Shown here in pieces: positions 17,464-25,860 of a stretch of 39,186 nucleotides of DNA. Position numbers and translations under genes: made by a program. The stretch lies in the NCBI GenBank assembly GCA_024762935.1, contig JANTGK010000010.1, positions 1 through 39,186 of the forward strand, written 5' to 3'. How positions within the stretch are numbered: the stretch's first letter is position 1; every line of letters begins with the position of its first letter. The stretch comes from Candidatus Peregrinibacteria bacterium (lineage in GTDB: Bacteria; Patescibacteriota; Gracilibacteria; CAIRYL01; GCA-016699755). Below the pieces are notes generated by a model. The model made no database searches. It was not told the origin of the DNA and was given only the letters and a program-made list of their open reading frames with translations.

Positions 17464-18030
17464 ATGAATGAAAAGGCTATAGCTGACTTTATTTTTGAAC
17501 TTTCTGTTCTTAAAAAACTTCCTCGATCAGGAAGCTTTATTGCTGGAGTCGCTCGCCCAGATACTGTCGGGGAACATGTATTTCGAGCCTCAGAAATTGC
17601 GTATATTCTTGCTGAAATTGAAGGAGGAAACGGGGAACACAGCTCCTTTCTTGCCATGATTCATGATAATGGAGAAGCTCGTATTGGAGATCATCACCGG
17701 ATTATGAATGCATATTTTGATGCTGGTGATGCAGAAATGAGGGCATTTTTTGACCAGACCAAATGCCTTCCAGAAAAAATCGGAGAAAAATTTCGAAAAG
17801 GATTTGAGGAATTTGAAGAACAAAAAACAACAGAGGCACAGTGTGCAAAAGATGCAGACTATTTAGAACTCGCCTTTCAAGCAAAGGAATTTTTAGAACA
17901 AGGTTTTACTGGAAAACAAAATTGGCTTGATAACATTGAAGGTCATCTCACAACGGAATCGGCACAAAAACTCTTTAGTACTCTCCAAGAAAAATCTGCA
18001 AATGATTGGTGGAAAAATCTAAAAAAATAA
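17464..18030 (+). CDS. HD-domain phosphohydrolase, YfbR/HDDC2-like
   Basis: 188 residues from the ATG at 17464 (MNEKAIADF), preferred over an in-frame TTG at 17446. Metal-binding residues are H38 (TVGEHVFRA), H67-D68 (MIHDNGEARIGDHHR) and D130 or D132 (AKDADYLEL). This is the HD pattern of small 5'-deoxynucleotidases such as YfbR and HDDC2. Likely role: dephosphorylation of dNMPs in nucleotide-pool control, a sensible partner for mutY, whose stop is 36 bases upstream. Substrate not provable from sequence. Confidence 0.8.
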   Translation: MNEKAIADFIFELSVLKKLPRSGSFIAGVARPDTVGEHVFRASEIAYILAEIEGGNGEHSSFLAMIHDNGEARIGDHHRIMNAYFDAGDAEMRAFFDQTKCLPEKIGEKFRKGFEEFEEQKTTEAQCAKDADYLELAFQAKEFLEQGFTGKQNWLDNIEGHLTTESAQKLFSTLQEKSANDWWKNLKK

Positions 18031-18085
18031 AAATATTTTTCTTTTTTAATACCAATTTTTGTTTAATATTTTGCTTCCTTTCCTC

Positions 18086-18091
18086 TAGAAT
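18086..18091 (+). promoter_or_regulatory. -10 box with leaderless geometry before the exchanger gene
   Basis: TAGAAT is followed by seven bases and then the ATG at 18099, so transcription would begin at or next to the start codon. No good -35 box is seen at 16-18 bases. Confidence 0.35.
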
Positions 18092-18098
18092 ACAAACT

Positions 18099-19037
18099 AT
18101 GGATTTACTCCTTTGGATTGGACTTTTTTTGGCTTCCCTCATTGGACTGGTGTATTCAGCAGACAAATTTACTGAATCTGCAGAAAAAATTGGAATTGCC
18201 CTTGGTCTCTCGAGCTTTATTGTAGGAGCTACCATTGTTTCTATCGGAAGCTCTATGCCAGAAATTGCCACCTCCCTTATGGCTGTTTTTAGTGGAGATC
18301 CAAATGCCCTCAACTTTCCTATTGAAAATATTATCGGTTCAAACATTGCGAATTGTCTTCTGGTGGGGGGAGTTGCTGCTATTGCTGTGGGAACGCTAAA
18401 AGTAAAAGAACGGCTTATCGACGTAGATCTCCCTTTTTTCTTCATATCCAGTTCGCTTTTTCTCCTCTTTATTATTGATGGGGCATTCGATTGGAAAGAA
18501 GGTATCGTCAGTATGCTTCTACTGATTCTTTTTATTACTTACACTATTTCTGAGTCTGATGATGAAGAAAAAAAGGAAAAAAAAGAAAGAATCACACCAG
18601 GAACTCTTGCATGGCTTGTTACTAGTATTGTCGGGATATATTTTTCATCAGATTATACTATTGAATCTATTCAACATATTTCGGCACTTCTCAACATTGA
18701 ATCTGCTGTTTTGACCATGATTGTTGTAGCGATTGGAACCAGTCTCCCTGAGCTTGTCGTTTCAGTACGAGCCGCTCTTGCAGGAAAGCATTCTGTGGCT
18801 CTCGGTAATATTTTTGGCTCTAATACGTTTAATGTATTAGCCGTGGCTGGAATCCCCTCTTTTTTTGGAACGCTTACTGTTTCAGAAACCGCTGCAAAAA
18901 TAGGTATTCCATTTTTTATTGTTGCCAGTCTTGGATTCATTTTTACCACTACTGATGATAAGATAAAAAAATGGGAAGGATTTGCTCTTCTTGTTATTTA
19001 CATTGCCTTTTGCGGAAAACTGGTAGGAGTGCTGTAA
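18099..19037 (+). CDS. Na+/Ca2+ exchanger-family (CaCA, YrbG-like) antiporter
   Basis: 312 residues from the ATG at 18099 (MDLLLWIGLFL). Upstream in-frame codons would add an unconvincing Lys/Phe-rich 31 residues overlapping the HD gene. The protein has two homologous halves with the alpha repeats GATIVSIGSSMPEIATSL and VVAIGTSLPELVVSV, each holding the ion-binding Glu. Each half also carries GSN motifs (NIIGSNIANCL and NIFGSNTFNVLA). A charged cytoplasmic loop (SESDDEEKKEKKERI) lies between. It probably extrudes Ca2+ in exchange for Na+ or H+ at the membrane. Confidence 0.92.
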   Translation: MDLLLWIGLFLASLIGLVYSADKFTESAEKIGIALGLSSFIVGATIVSIGSSMPEIATSLMAVFSGDPNALNFPIENIIGSNIANCLLVGGVAAIAVGTLKVKERLIDVDLPFFFISSSLFLLFIIDGAFDWKEGIVSMLLLILFITYTISESDDEEKKEKKERITPGTLAWLVTSIVGIYFSSDYTIESIQHISALLNIESAVLTMIVVAIGTSLPELVVSVRAALAGKHSVALGNIFGSNTFNVLAVAGIPSFFGTLTVSETAAKIGIPFFIVASLGFIFTTTDDKIKKWEGFALLVIYIAFCGKLVGVL

Positions 19038-19122
19038 AAATGCACTTCAGGGATTTTTGTAAACTCAATAGACTGCTAAAAATGAAGGAATGCACCATTT
19101 TTACAAATTTTTTTCACCCACG

Positions 19123-19929
19123 ATGCACACTGAAAAACTCATTACTACCGATCCTCCTATCAATACCCTGATAGATACTCATTGTCATTTGGATTTTCCT
19201 CAGTTTGATGAAGACCGAGAAGGTGTCATTGCACGTGCCCATTCAGCGGGAATAATGAAAATGGTGTCTATTGGATGCCATGTAGAAGCGGCCGAAAAAG
19301 CTATTGAGATTGCTAATACACATGAAGGAATATCTGCCGCAATAGGGATACACCCCTGCGACATTTCGGAGAAATTTCCGGAAGAATTTAAAGTTATCAA
19401 AGAACTTGCTCACGAAAAAAAAGTAGTTGCCATCGGTGAAACAGGCCTTGATTTTTTTCGTGAGGAGAACCCCTCAAAAATGGCCCAATTTGATGCTTTT
19501 GAAAAACATTCCGAACTCGCAAAAGAACATGAAAAACCAGTAATTGTCCATCTGAGAGATGCGACAAAAGAGGCAAAAGAGTTTTTTACAGCTCACCACG
19601 ATTTTTCGTTTGTGACTCATTGTTTTTTGGGGGACTGGGATTTTGCAAAAAGCATATTTGATCTTGGCGGAATGATTTCATTTACCGGAATCGTGACGTT
19701 TAAAAATGCAGATCAAGATTTATTAGACGTTGCCAAAAGAGCTCCCATAGATCGGATTATGGTTGAGACTGATTCTCCATTTCTCGCCCCTGTGCCGAAC
19801 AGAGGAAAGCGATGTGAACCTGCCTTTACGGCTGATACTGCACGATTTTTGGCAGAACTGAGAGGAGAAGATTTTCAGTTTTTTGCCAAAGAAACCACAA
19901 AAAATGCAGAACGATTTTTTGGGATTTAA
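19123..19929 (+). CDS. tatD: TatD-family metal-dependent deoxyribonuclease
   Basis: 268 residues from the ATG at 19123 (MHTEKLITTD). An earlier ATG at 19090 would add 11 Phe-rich residues and is less likely. Metal and catalytic motifs in order: DTHCHLDFPQF, IGIHPCDI, IGETGLDFFRE, VIVHLRDA, VTHCFLGD and METDSPFLAP (seen as VETDSPFLAP). Family length and motif order are complete. TatD proteins act as 3'-5' exonucleases in DNA repair or turnover. The gene stands 85 bases after the exchanger. Confidence 0.93.
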   Translation: MHTEKLITTDPPINTLIDTHCHLDFPQFDEDREGVIARAHSAGIMKMVSIGCHVEAAEKAIEIANTHEGISAAIGIHPCDISEKFPEEFKVIKELAHEKKVVAIGETGLDFFREENPSKMAQFDAFEKHSELAKEHEKPVIVHLRDATKEAKEFFTAHHDFSFVTHCFLGDWDFAKSIFDLGGMISFTGIVTFKNADQDLLDVAKRAPIDRIMVETDSPFLAPVPNRGKRCEPAFTADTARFLAELRGEDFQFFAKETTKNAERFFGI

Positions 19930-20178
19930 AATGCAAATCTTTGGCGTAAGTAAAAAATCCTGGAGTAGATTCAAGAGGAAAGATTCATGATTTCAGAAGA
20001 AGTAAAGTCTTTTGGTAGTATAATCTCATGTATCAATATTACTCGAGAAAAGCCTGCAAAATGTTGCGAGACAAGAAGATAAAACAAAAAAACCGTAGAT
20101 GTCCTTAATAGTGCATTGATGATTTTTTGGTGAAATTGACCCCACATCTTAGTGCAGAGCAGACTCTTCCTTTTGCAC
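19930..20178. other. Convergent intergenic region without a recognisable feature
   Basis: 249 bases between tatD and the V-type ATPase subunit D gene. No coding frame or clear hairpin terminator is visible. On the minus strand a TTTTTTT run follows only a weak stem. Confidence 0.5.
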
Positions 20179-20826
20179 TTATTTTGTAGTAGCGGCTTCT
20201 TTTTCTTTTGCTTCGATCATTGCCTTAATCCGCATAACAGAAACAAGAGAATCACGAGCAGATTCTTCGAGTTTCATAGTAATAAATCGAACAGTATCCT
20301 TAAGATCTGGAATCATTCGGTGCTCAAGTGTATTTACGCGTCGTCTTGTTTTTTCTATTTCGTCAGCGAGGGCTTCTGCTGCCTTTTCATATTCTGCGAG
20401 CCTTAGGAGTTTTGGAAAAAGGTCCTGAAGCTTTCCAAGGGCAAGCTCCAAAGCGCTGCTTGTTCCAATAGTCGTAAAGCCAATAGACTTTCCGGAGAAC
20501 TCTGCGGCAAACTGTGGAATATGAACACTCATCACATTTTTTGTCTCTACCGAAAGATCAAGTTTTGAAGTACTGGAGAGCAGAGCTGCTGCCAGTGCTG
20601 ATGGACTCATGATGGCACCCGCTTTTAAAAAATCTGCAAAGACTGCACTCATTTGTTTTTCAAGATCTTCACGAAGAGTTTTTGTCTCTCGAATTAATTC
20701 CATAAATTGTTTCATAAGACCATCTCGTTTATCTTTTAAAAGTTTATGCCCACGCTGAGCAGTTTTGACTCGCTTTCTGAGGGAGAGGAGGTTTACTCTC
20801 GTTGGGTTCACTTTTAGTATGGCCAT
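20179..20826 (-). CDS. atpD: V/A-type ATPase subunit D, stand-alone gene
   Basis: 215 residues from the ATG at 20826 (MAILKVNPTRVNLLSL), the normal N-terminus of the family. In V/A-type ATPases subunit D is part of the central rotor shaft that turns inside the A3B3 head. The sequence is two long helices with a short globular middle: KRVKTAQRGHKLLKDKRDGL at the start and RRRVNTLEHRMIPDLKDTVR near the end, both hallmarks. AAAGG lies just upstream of the ATG. The genes on both sides (tatD convergent, topA divergent) are unrelated, so no other ATPase subunit is visible. They may lie elsewhere in the genome. The symbol here means V/A-type subunit D, not the F-type beta subunit. Confidence 0.9.
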   Translation of the reverse strand: MAILKVNPTRVNLLSLRKRVKTAQRGHKLLKDKRDGLMKQFMELIRETKTLREDLEKQMSAVFADFLKAGAIMSPSALAAALLSSTSKLDLSVETKNVMSVHIPQFAAEFSGKSIGFTTIGTSSALELALGKLQDLFPKLLRLAEYEKAAEALADEIEKTRRRVNTLEHRMIPDLKDTVRFITMKLEESARDSLVSVMRIKAMIEAKEKEAATTK

Positions 20827-21008
20827 TGCCTTTATAAAAAAATTCCTGCTGATAGTACAGAACAAAGGAGTAATTGGCAATTCTTTCTTTTCTTCTTGAA
20901 AAAAATTTGCTACTATGACCCGAAAATCAACAGTGAAACATCTGAAATAGAGAGGAAATTTTGACAGACAAAGATGTTTTGTGAAACACTCCCCGCTGTT
21001 TAGAAAAT

Positions 21009-21014
21009 TATAAT
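21009..21014 (+). promoter_or_regulatory. -10 box TATAAT close to the topA start
   Basis: Consensus TATAAT lies nine bases before the ATG at 21024, leaving a leader of only about 1-3 nt. A TTGACA at 20961 is too distant to pair with it. Confidence 0.45.
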
Positions 21015-21023
21015 TTCCTTCTT

Positions 21024-23363
21024 ATGGCTAAAAATCTCGTAATTGTCGAATCACCGACCAAAGCAAAAATGCTTACTAAATTTCTCGGAAAAGACTATGT
21101 AGTAGAGAGCTCTTTTGGTCATATTCGTGACCTTCCCAATAAAAAAGCAGAACTGACTCCTACTCAACAAAAATTACCCTACGCTTCTTTGGGAATAGAT
21201 GTTGAGAACAAATTTTCTCCTTTATATGTTATTCCACCAAAAGCAAAGAAACATGCCCTCAAGCTTCGGAAATTAATGGAAAGTGATACGACTATCTGGC
21301 TCGCGAGTGATGAAGATAGAGAAGGAGAGGCTATCGCTTGGCATCTTTTAGAAGTACTAAAACCAAAAAAGGCAAATTCTATAAAGAGGATTGTTTTTCA
21401 TGAAATTACAAAAAATGCCATTTTAGAGGCCATCAAGACTCCACGCACAGTTGACATGGATCTCGTCGAGGCTCAACAAGCACGCCGAATTCTTGATCGC
21501 CTGGTCGGATATGGGCTCTCACCTCTGTTATGGAAAAAAATCAGATTTGGTCTTTCTGCAGGACGAGTACAGTCTGTTGCTGTGAAAATAATTGTAGACA
21601 GAGAACGAGAAATAAATGCCTTTGTCCCTGATGAATACTGGACACTAAGTGCTCAAATCGAAAAGGAAAAAAAATCATTTACTGCACATTTTACAAAACT
21701 TGACGGAAAGAAATTTGTTCCAAAGTCAGCAGAAGAAGCAGAAGCCATCTACTCAGCAATCAAAGGACAACAATTTACGGTAAAGGATATATCTGAAAAA
21801 GAATCAAAAAGAAGTCCTTCTCCACCATTCACAACATCAACCTTGCAACAAGAGGCAGCCCGAAAACTCGGATTTTCCGTAAAGAAAACGATGACTCTTT
21901 CTCAGAAACTCTATGAAGGTATTGATATGGGAGGAGGAGAAGCTGGAGGACTTATTACATACATGAGAACTGACTCTGTGAATCTTTCTCAAAAAGCCAT
22001 AAACGATTCAAAATCAGTAATCGAAAAAAAATATGGAAAAAAATACAGCCAAACAAGAACGTACACCAAAAAACAAAAGGGGGCTCAAGAAGCACATGAG
22101 GCGATTCGTCCTACTGAACTCTCAAGAGAACCAGATGAGGTCTACTCTTGGGCTAAAACAAAGCTTGATGCTGATGCGAGAAAACTCTATGAACTCATCT
22201 GGAAACGAACGATTGCCAGTCAAATGACTGATGCAAAACTTCTTCAAACTGGAATTGATTTTGAAGTACTCGGAAAATCAGGAGCAAAGAAATCGCATAT
22301 ATTCAGAGCGACGGGACAACGCATCCTTTTTCCTGGTTTTATTAAAGCATATACTGAAGGAAGAGATGATGATATCAATGAAAATGAAGAAGCTATTCTC
22401 CCAGAGATGAAAAAAGGGGAATCAATAAAACCAAAAAAATTAGAGAAAAAACAACACTTCACCAAACCTCCTGCCCGATACACAGAAGCAAGTCTCGTAA
22501 AAAAAATGGAAGCAGAAGGTATTGGTCGACCATCAACATATGCTCCGACAATTACTACTGTCATGTCTCGAGGATATGTTCAAAAAGAAGGACGACAACT
22601 CAAGCCCACTGATACTGCATATGCTGTCACTGACATGCTTGCTAGTCATTTCAAAGATATCGTTGACTTAAAATTCACTGCAAAAATGGAAGAAAAGCTT
22701 GATAGCATAGCGGAAAAGAAGGTCGATTGGGTGAAGTTTATGAAAGATTTTTATGGTCCATTTTCTGAAAAAATCAAAAAAGGAGATAGCATTAGTCGTG
22801 CCGAAGCAACAAAGGCAAGAAACTTGGGACCATGTCCTCATACAGGCCTTCCTATTTATGCAAAGATTGGAAAATATGGAGCTATGCTTCAGCGTGGTGA
22901 AACTGAATCAGAAAAAAAGCCAGATTTTGCACCACTTCTCAAGGGACAGACTATCGAAACCATCACTCTTCAAGAGGCTATCGAAAACTTTCAACTTCCT
23001 CGAAATATCGGAAAAGCAAAAGATGGAGAAGATATCATTGCCCATATTGGTCGTTTCGGACCATATCTCAAACATGGAAAAACTTTTGTATCTATCAAAG
23101 AAGAGGATCTTTTCACCATTGACCTCAAGACAGCACAAGCACAAATAGAAGAAAAAGAGGAAATGCAAAAAAATAGAATTATTCAAGATTTTGTAAAAGA
23201 AGGGATTCAAGTTCTCAATGGTCAATACGGTCCATATATTTCTGATGGAAAAAAGAATGCAAAAATTCCAAAAGATAAAGATCCCAAAAAACTCACTCTC
23301 AAACAGTGTCAAAAAATTATCAAAGAAGCCCCAGAAAAAAGGGGGAGGTGGAAGAGGAGATAG
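21024..23363 (+). CDS. topA: DNA topoisomerase I
   Basis: 779 residues. A type IA enzyme that relaxes negative supercoils. The TOPRIM domain opens with NLVIVESPTKAKMLTKFL, with metal residues in LASDEDREGEAIAWH (D96, D98). The catalytic tyrosine is Y313 in GLITYMRTDSVNL. The gate region includes SAGRVQSVAVKIIVDRERE and EGIGRPSTYAPTI. The C-terminus lacks a series of four-Cys zinc fingers. Instead it has two or three basic GPY/GRFGPYLKHG-type repeats (KIGKYGAML, HIGRFGPYLKHGK, LNGQYGPYISDGK), the non-zinc C-terminal repeat form, and ends in Lys/Arg-rich sequence. There is no Shine-Dalgarno motif before ATGGCT. A hairpin terminator follows. Confidence 0.98.
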   Translation: MAKNLVIVESPTKAKMLTKFLGKDYVVESSFGHIRDLPNKKAELTPTQQKLPYASLGIDVENKFSPLYVIPPKAKKHALKLRKLMESDTTIWLASDEDREGEAIAWHLLEVLKPKKANSIKRIVFHEITKNAILEAIKTPRTVDMDLVEAQQARRILDRLVGYGLSPLLWKKIRFGLSAGRVQSVAVKIIVDREREINAFVPDEYWTLSAQIEKEKKSFTAHFTKLDGKKFVPKSAEEAEAIYSAIKGQQFTVKDISEKESKRSPSPPFTTSTLQQEAARKLGFSVKKTMTLSQKLYEGIDMGGGEAGGLITYMRTDSVNLSQKAINDSKSVIEKKYGKKYSQTRTYTKKQKGAQEAHEAIRPTELSREPDEVYSWAKTKLDADARKLYELIWKRTIASQMTDAKLLQTGIDFEVLGKSGAKKSHIFRATGQRILFPGFIKAYTEGRDDDINENEEAILPEMKKGESIKPKKLEKKQHFTKPPARYTEASLVKKMEAEGIGRPSTYAPTITTVMSRGYVQKEGRQLKPTDTAYAVTDMLASHFKDIVDLKFTAKMEEKLDSIAEKKVDWVKFMKDFYGPFSEKIKKGDSISRAEATKARNLGPCPHTGLPIYAKIGKYGAMLQRGETESEKKPDFAPLLKGQTIETITLQEAIENFQLPRNIGKAKDGEDIIAHIGRFGPYLKHGKTFVSIKEEDLFTIDLKTAQAQIEEKEEMQKNRIIQDFVKEGIQVLNGQYGPYISDGKKNAKIPKDKDPKKLTLKQCQKIIKEAPEKRGRWKRR

Positions 23364-23365
23364 AT

Positions 23366-23396
23366 AATTAAAAATTCATAATTAAGAATTAAAAAT
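23366..23396. repeat. AT-rich repeated element after topA
   Basis: AATTAAAAAT occurs at 23366-23375 and again at 23387-23396, flanking CATAATTAAG. Only one such cluster is seen here. Confidence 0.5.
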
Positions 23397-23401
23397 GAAA
23401 T

Positions 23402-23434
23402 AAAAAGTCATAAGTAAATTACTTATGACTTTTT
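23402..23434 (+). terminator. Terminator after topA
   Basis: AGTCATAAGT and ACTTATGACT pair around an AAATT loop, with five A before and five T after the stem. Nearly symmetrical, so it could work in both directions, though only topA needs it. Confidence 0.85.
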
Positions 23435-23461
23435 ATTCTTTATTCAACGCCCCCCATTTTA

Positions 23462-23470
23462 TGCTACACT
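23462..23470 (+). promoter_or_regulatory. Extended -10 box with leaderless geometry before nadM
   Basis: TGC then TACACT forms an extended -10 element. Six bases separate it from the ATG at 23477, which puts the predicted transcription start on the A of the start codon. Confidence 0.45.
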
Positions 23471-23476
23471 CTGAGT

Positions 23477-24016
23477 ATGAATCCTCAGACGACTTCACTG
23501 TTTATCGGCCGATTTCAGCCATTTCATAATGGCCACCTTGATGCCATTCGGCAAATATTTGATCGTGGAGATACACAAATGCTCCTTATTGGAATTGGAA
23601 GTGCAGAAGAAAATTTCACTCCTGATAACCCACTGACAGCTGGAAATCGGTTTCAGATGATTTCGGAAAGTCTTCAAGAAGCAGGAGTATCTCGAGAAAA
23701 ATATAATATTTGCCCCATTCGAAATATAGGTCACTATGGCCTTTGGCCTCATCATGTACAACACCTTCTCCCCAAATTTAGTCGTGTTTTCTCGGGATCA
23801 CCACTCGTAAGAAGACTCTTTGAAGAACAAATTCCAGATATCGAAGTCATAGAACTAATAAACAGGACAAATATATCTGGCACAGATGTTCGAAAAAACA
23901 TTACGGAGGGTATATATCCAACTGATGCGCTCCCGAAGGCAAGCCTTGAATTTTTAAAAAAAATTCATGCAAAGCAACTCTTGCAAGATATTGAAAGAAC
24001 TGGATTTGACCCCTAG
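23477..24016 (+). CDS. nadM: Nicotinamide-nucleotide adenylyltransferase, archaeal NadM type
   Basis: 179 residues. It joins NMN and ATP to give NAD+. The nucleotidyltransferase signature is GRFQPFHNGH (HxGH at 17-20), and ISGTDVR (133-139) is the second ATP-binding motif. ENFTPDNPLTAGNRFQMI in between is typical of NadM rather than bacterial NadD, so this is the archaeal-type branch also found in some bacteria. No Nudix domain is attached. There is no Shine-Dalgarno, and the -10 box directly abuts the start. Confidence 0.92.
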   Translation: MNPQTTSLFIGRFQPFHNGHLDAIRQIFDRGDTQMLLIGIGSAEENFTPDNPLTAGNRFQMISESLQEAGVSREKYNICPIRNIGHYGLWPHHVQHLLPKFSRVFSGSPLVRRLFEEQIPDIEVIELINRTNISGTDVRKNITEGIYPTDALPKASLEFLKKIHAKQLLQDIERTGFDP

Positions 24017-24118
24017 ATACACAGAATTTAAGATATTCATTTCCTTTCCATTGTGTTTTTTCACTCGGAACGCCCCTTGTATTCCATAAAAACTGAAAAA
24101 ATATTTTACTTTTCATTT

Positions 24119-24730
24119 ATGCATTTTATTGACTTCAGCATTCAAAATTTTCAAAAGATATCCTCTTTTCTACAAAGTGGAGGTGTTGCCATACTTCCCA
24201 GTGACACCATCCCCGGCTTTACTGCTGACCCAGAAAAGGAACAATCCATAAAAAAAATATCAAAATTGAAGAAGAGACCTCCTTCAAACCCCTTCCTTCT
24301 TCTTGTCTCTGATTTTTCTACTGCAGAAAAACTCTGCATCTTTTCTCGGACTGCCCAAGAACTGGCTCATAAATTTTGGCCTGGTCCAACGACGTTGTTA
24401 CTCCCAAGGAAAGAAGGGGCACTCCCTCATTTTTTCCCAGAAGCAGAAGAACTGGCACTTCGTATTCCAGGAGATAAAAATGTACTCCACTTTCTTTCTG
24501 CTTTTGGCCGCCCACTCGTCTCTACCAGTGTGAATATTTCTGGGAAACAGCCACTTCTCACTAAAAATGAGATTCAAAACACGTTCCAAGCCGAAGATAT
24601 TCTTCTTTCACTCCCAATAAAATTTTCAACAACATCAAGAGAAAGTGCTATTATTCAGGTAAAAAATCATAAAAAAATAGTTATTCGAAATGGAAGTATG
24701 TCAAAACATGAAATAGAAAACATGCAATAG
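24119..24730 (+). CDS. tsaC: L-threonylcarbamoyladenylate synthase (YrdC/TsaC)
   Basis: 203 residues from the ATG at 24119 (MHFIDFSIQNF). An earlier in-frame ATG at 24053 is possible but adds 22 unconserved residues. The enzyme makes TC-AMP from threonine, bicarbonate and ATP for t6A37 in tRNA. Motifs: ILPSDTIPGFTADP (usually PTDTxYGL), KKRPPSNPFLLLVSD, FWPGPTTLLL, LALRIPGDK and PLVSTSVNISGKQP. The Ile-Pro in DTIPGF, for the usual Val-Tyr-Gly, is a mild departure. No Sua5 C-terminal domain is present. Confidence 0.9.
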   Translation: MHFIDFSIQNFQKISSFLQSGGVAILPSDTIPGFTADPEKEQSIKKISKLKKRPPSNPFLLLVSDFSTAEKLCIFSRTAQELAHKFWPGPTTLLLPRKEGALPHFFPEAEELALRIPGDKNVLHFLSAFGRPLVSTSVNISGKQPLLTKNEIQNTFQAEDILLSLPIKFSTTSRESAIIQVKNHKKIVIRNGSMSKHEIENMQ

Positions 24731-24838
24731 CTTTTCTTTCATGAGAGAAATCCTGGTTTTTTTTCCAGAGGAAAGCGAAAAATTAGAATTGATGAATACA
24801 AAAAATGAACGACAAAAGATAAAATTTATTTAAAAATC

Positions 24839-24867
24839 TTGACGAGATAATTTGTTTAGCCTAAGGT
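24839..24867 (+). promoter_or_regulatory. Promoter of rsmH-ftsL
   Basis: TTGACG (24839-24844), a 17-base spacer and TAAGGT (24862-24867). The predicted start near 24874 leaves about 19 nt before the TTG start codon. Confidence 0.6.
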
Positions 24868-24892
24868 AAAAAAAGATATTTTCAGAGAGTCA

Positions 24893-25855
24893 TTGAGTAC
24901 AAAAAATATTCAAAAGCACACTGAAAGTCCTTTAAAAGCCACGTTGCCACAATTTGAACTTGTGCATGCTCCTGTTCTTCTTCAAGAAATAGTAGAACTT
25001 CTTCCCCTTACTCGTGGAGCAACAGTTATTGATGCCACTCTCGGCCTTGGGGGACATAGTCAGGAAATTTTAAAAAAAATTGGTCCCACTGGTCACCTCA
25101 TTGGATTTGATTGGGATCAGAGAAATCGAGAAATTGCTCGAGAAAATCTTTCAGATTTTCCAAATAAAACCATTATTGCTGCTGGTTTTTCTCATTTAGA
25201 GGAAGAGTCTCATCGCCACGGTATTGAAAAAGTAGATGCAATACTTTTTGATATTGGAATTTCTTCAGCACATCTTGACGATGCTTCTCGCGGATTTTCG
25301 TATCGAAAAGAAGGTCCCCTTGATATGCGCATGGATACAACAAAAGAAATATGTGCTGCAGACCTTGTTCATGGTCTTCCAGAAGAAGAACTCGCACATA
25401 TTATCTGGAAATATGGAGAAGAACGACAATCACGAAAAATTGCAAAAGCTATTGTTGAGAGGAGAAAAAAAGAGTCCATCAGAACAACTGAAGCTCTCTA
25501 CCAGATTCTTGAAGAAACCTGCCCAAAAAATCCAAAAAAGGTTGCTTCTCGAGTGTTTCAGGCCCTAAGGATTGCTGTCAATGGTGAGTTGAAACAATTA
25601 GAATCAGCACTCCCACAAGCACTGCGACTCTTAAAAGACGGAGGAAGAGTAGCGGTAATCTCTTTTCATTCGTTGGAAGATCGAATTGTAAAAAATTTTT
25701 TCCGAGATACAGAAAAAAAAGGAAAAATTGGAAAAAAGAAAAGCTGGCAACGTGTTAATAAGAAAGTTATCATTCCTCGAGATGTTGAAATAGTCAGCAA
25801 TCCTCGTTCTCGCAGTGCGAAATTACGAATCCTTGAAAAATCTCTCCCTCAATAA
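24893..25855 (+). CDS. rsmH: 16S rRNA (cytosine-1402-N4)-methyltransferase RsmH
   Basis: 320 residues, normal length. It methylates N4 of C1402 in the ribosomal P site using S-adenosylmethionine. Motifs: HAPVLLQEIVELL, VIDATLGLGGHSQEIL (SAM site), AILFDIGISSAHLDDASRGFSYR written in parts (AILFDIGISSAHLD, RGFSYRKEGPLDMRMD), and VISFHSLEDRIVKNFF. The end has NPRSRSAKLRILEK. The start is TTG: the only in-frame codon choice after a TAG, since no ATG or GTG occurs before conserved sequence. A promoter sits upstream. It heads a two-gene unit with the ftsL-like gene, the remnant of a division and cell-wall (dcw) cluster. Confidence 0.97.
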   Translation: MSTKNIQKHTESPLKATLPQFELVHAPVLLQEIVELLPLTRGATVIDATLGLGGHSQEILKKIGPTGHLIGFDWDQRNREIARENLSDFPNKTIIAAGFSHLEEESHRHGIEKVDAILFDIGISSAHLDDASRGFSYRKEGPLDMRMDTTKEICAADLVHGLPEEELAHIIWKYGEERQSRKIAKAIVERRKKESIRTTEALYQILEETCPKNPKKVASRVFQALRIAVNGELKQLESALPQALRLLKDGGRVAVISFHSLEDRIVKNFFRDTEKKGKIGKKKSWQRVNKKVIIPRDVEIVSNPRSRSAKLRILEKSLPQ

Positions 25856-25860
25856 TCATT

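Noticed and set aside
20961-20966. TTGACA as -35 box for topA
   Set aside because: It lies 42 bases before the TATAAT, and no -10 box occurs at the right distance.
24731-24770. Terminator after tsaC (TTTCTTTC-AT-GAGAGAAA then T8)
   Set aside because: The stem has a 2-base loop and a G-U pair, with T8 displaced by five bases. Possible but too weak to call.
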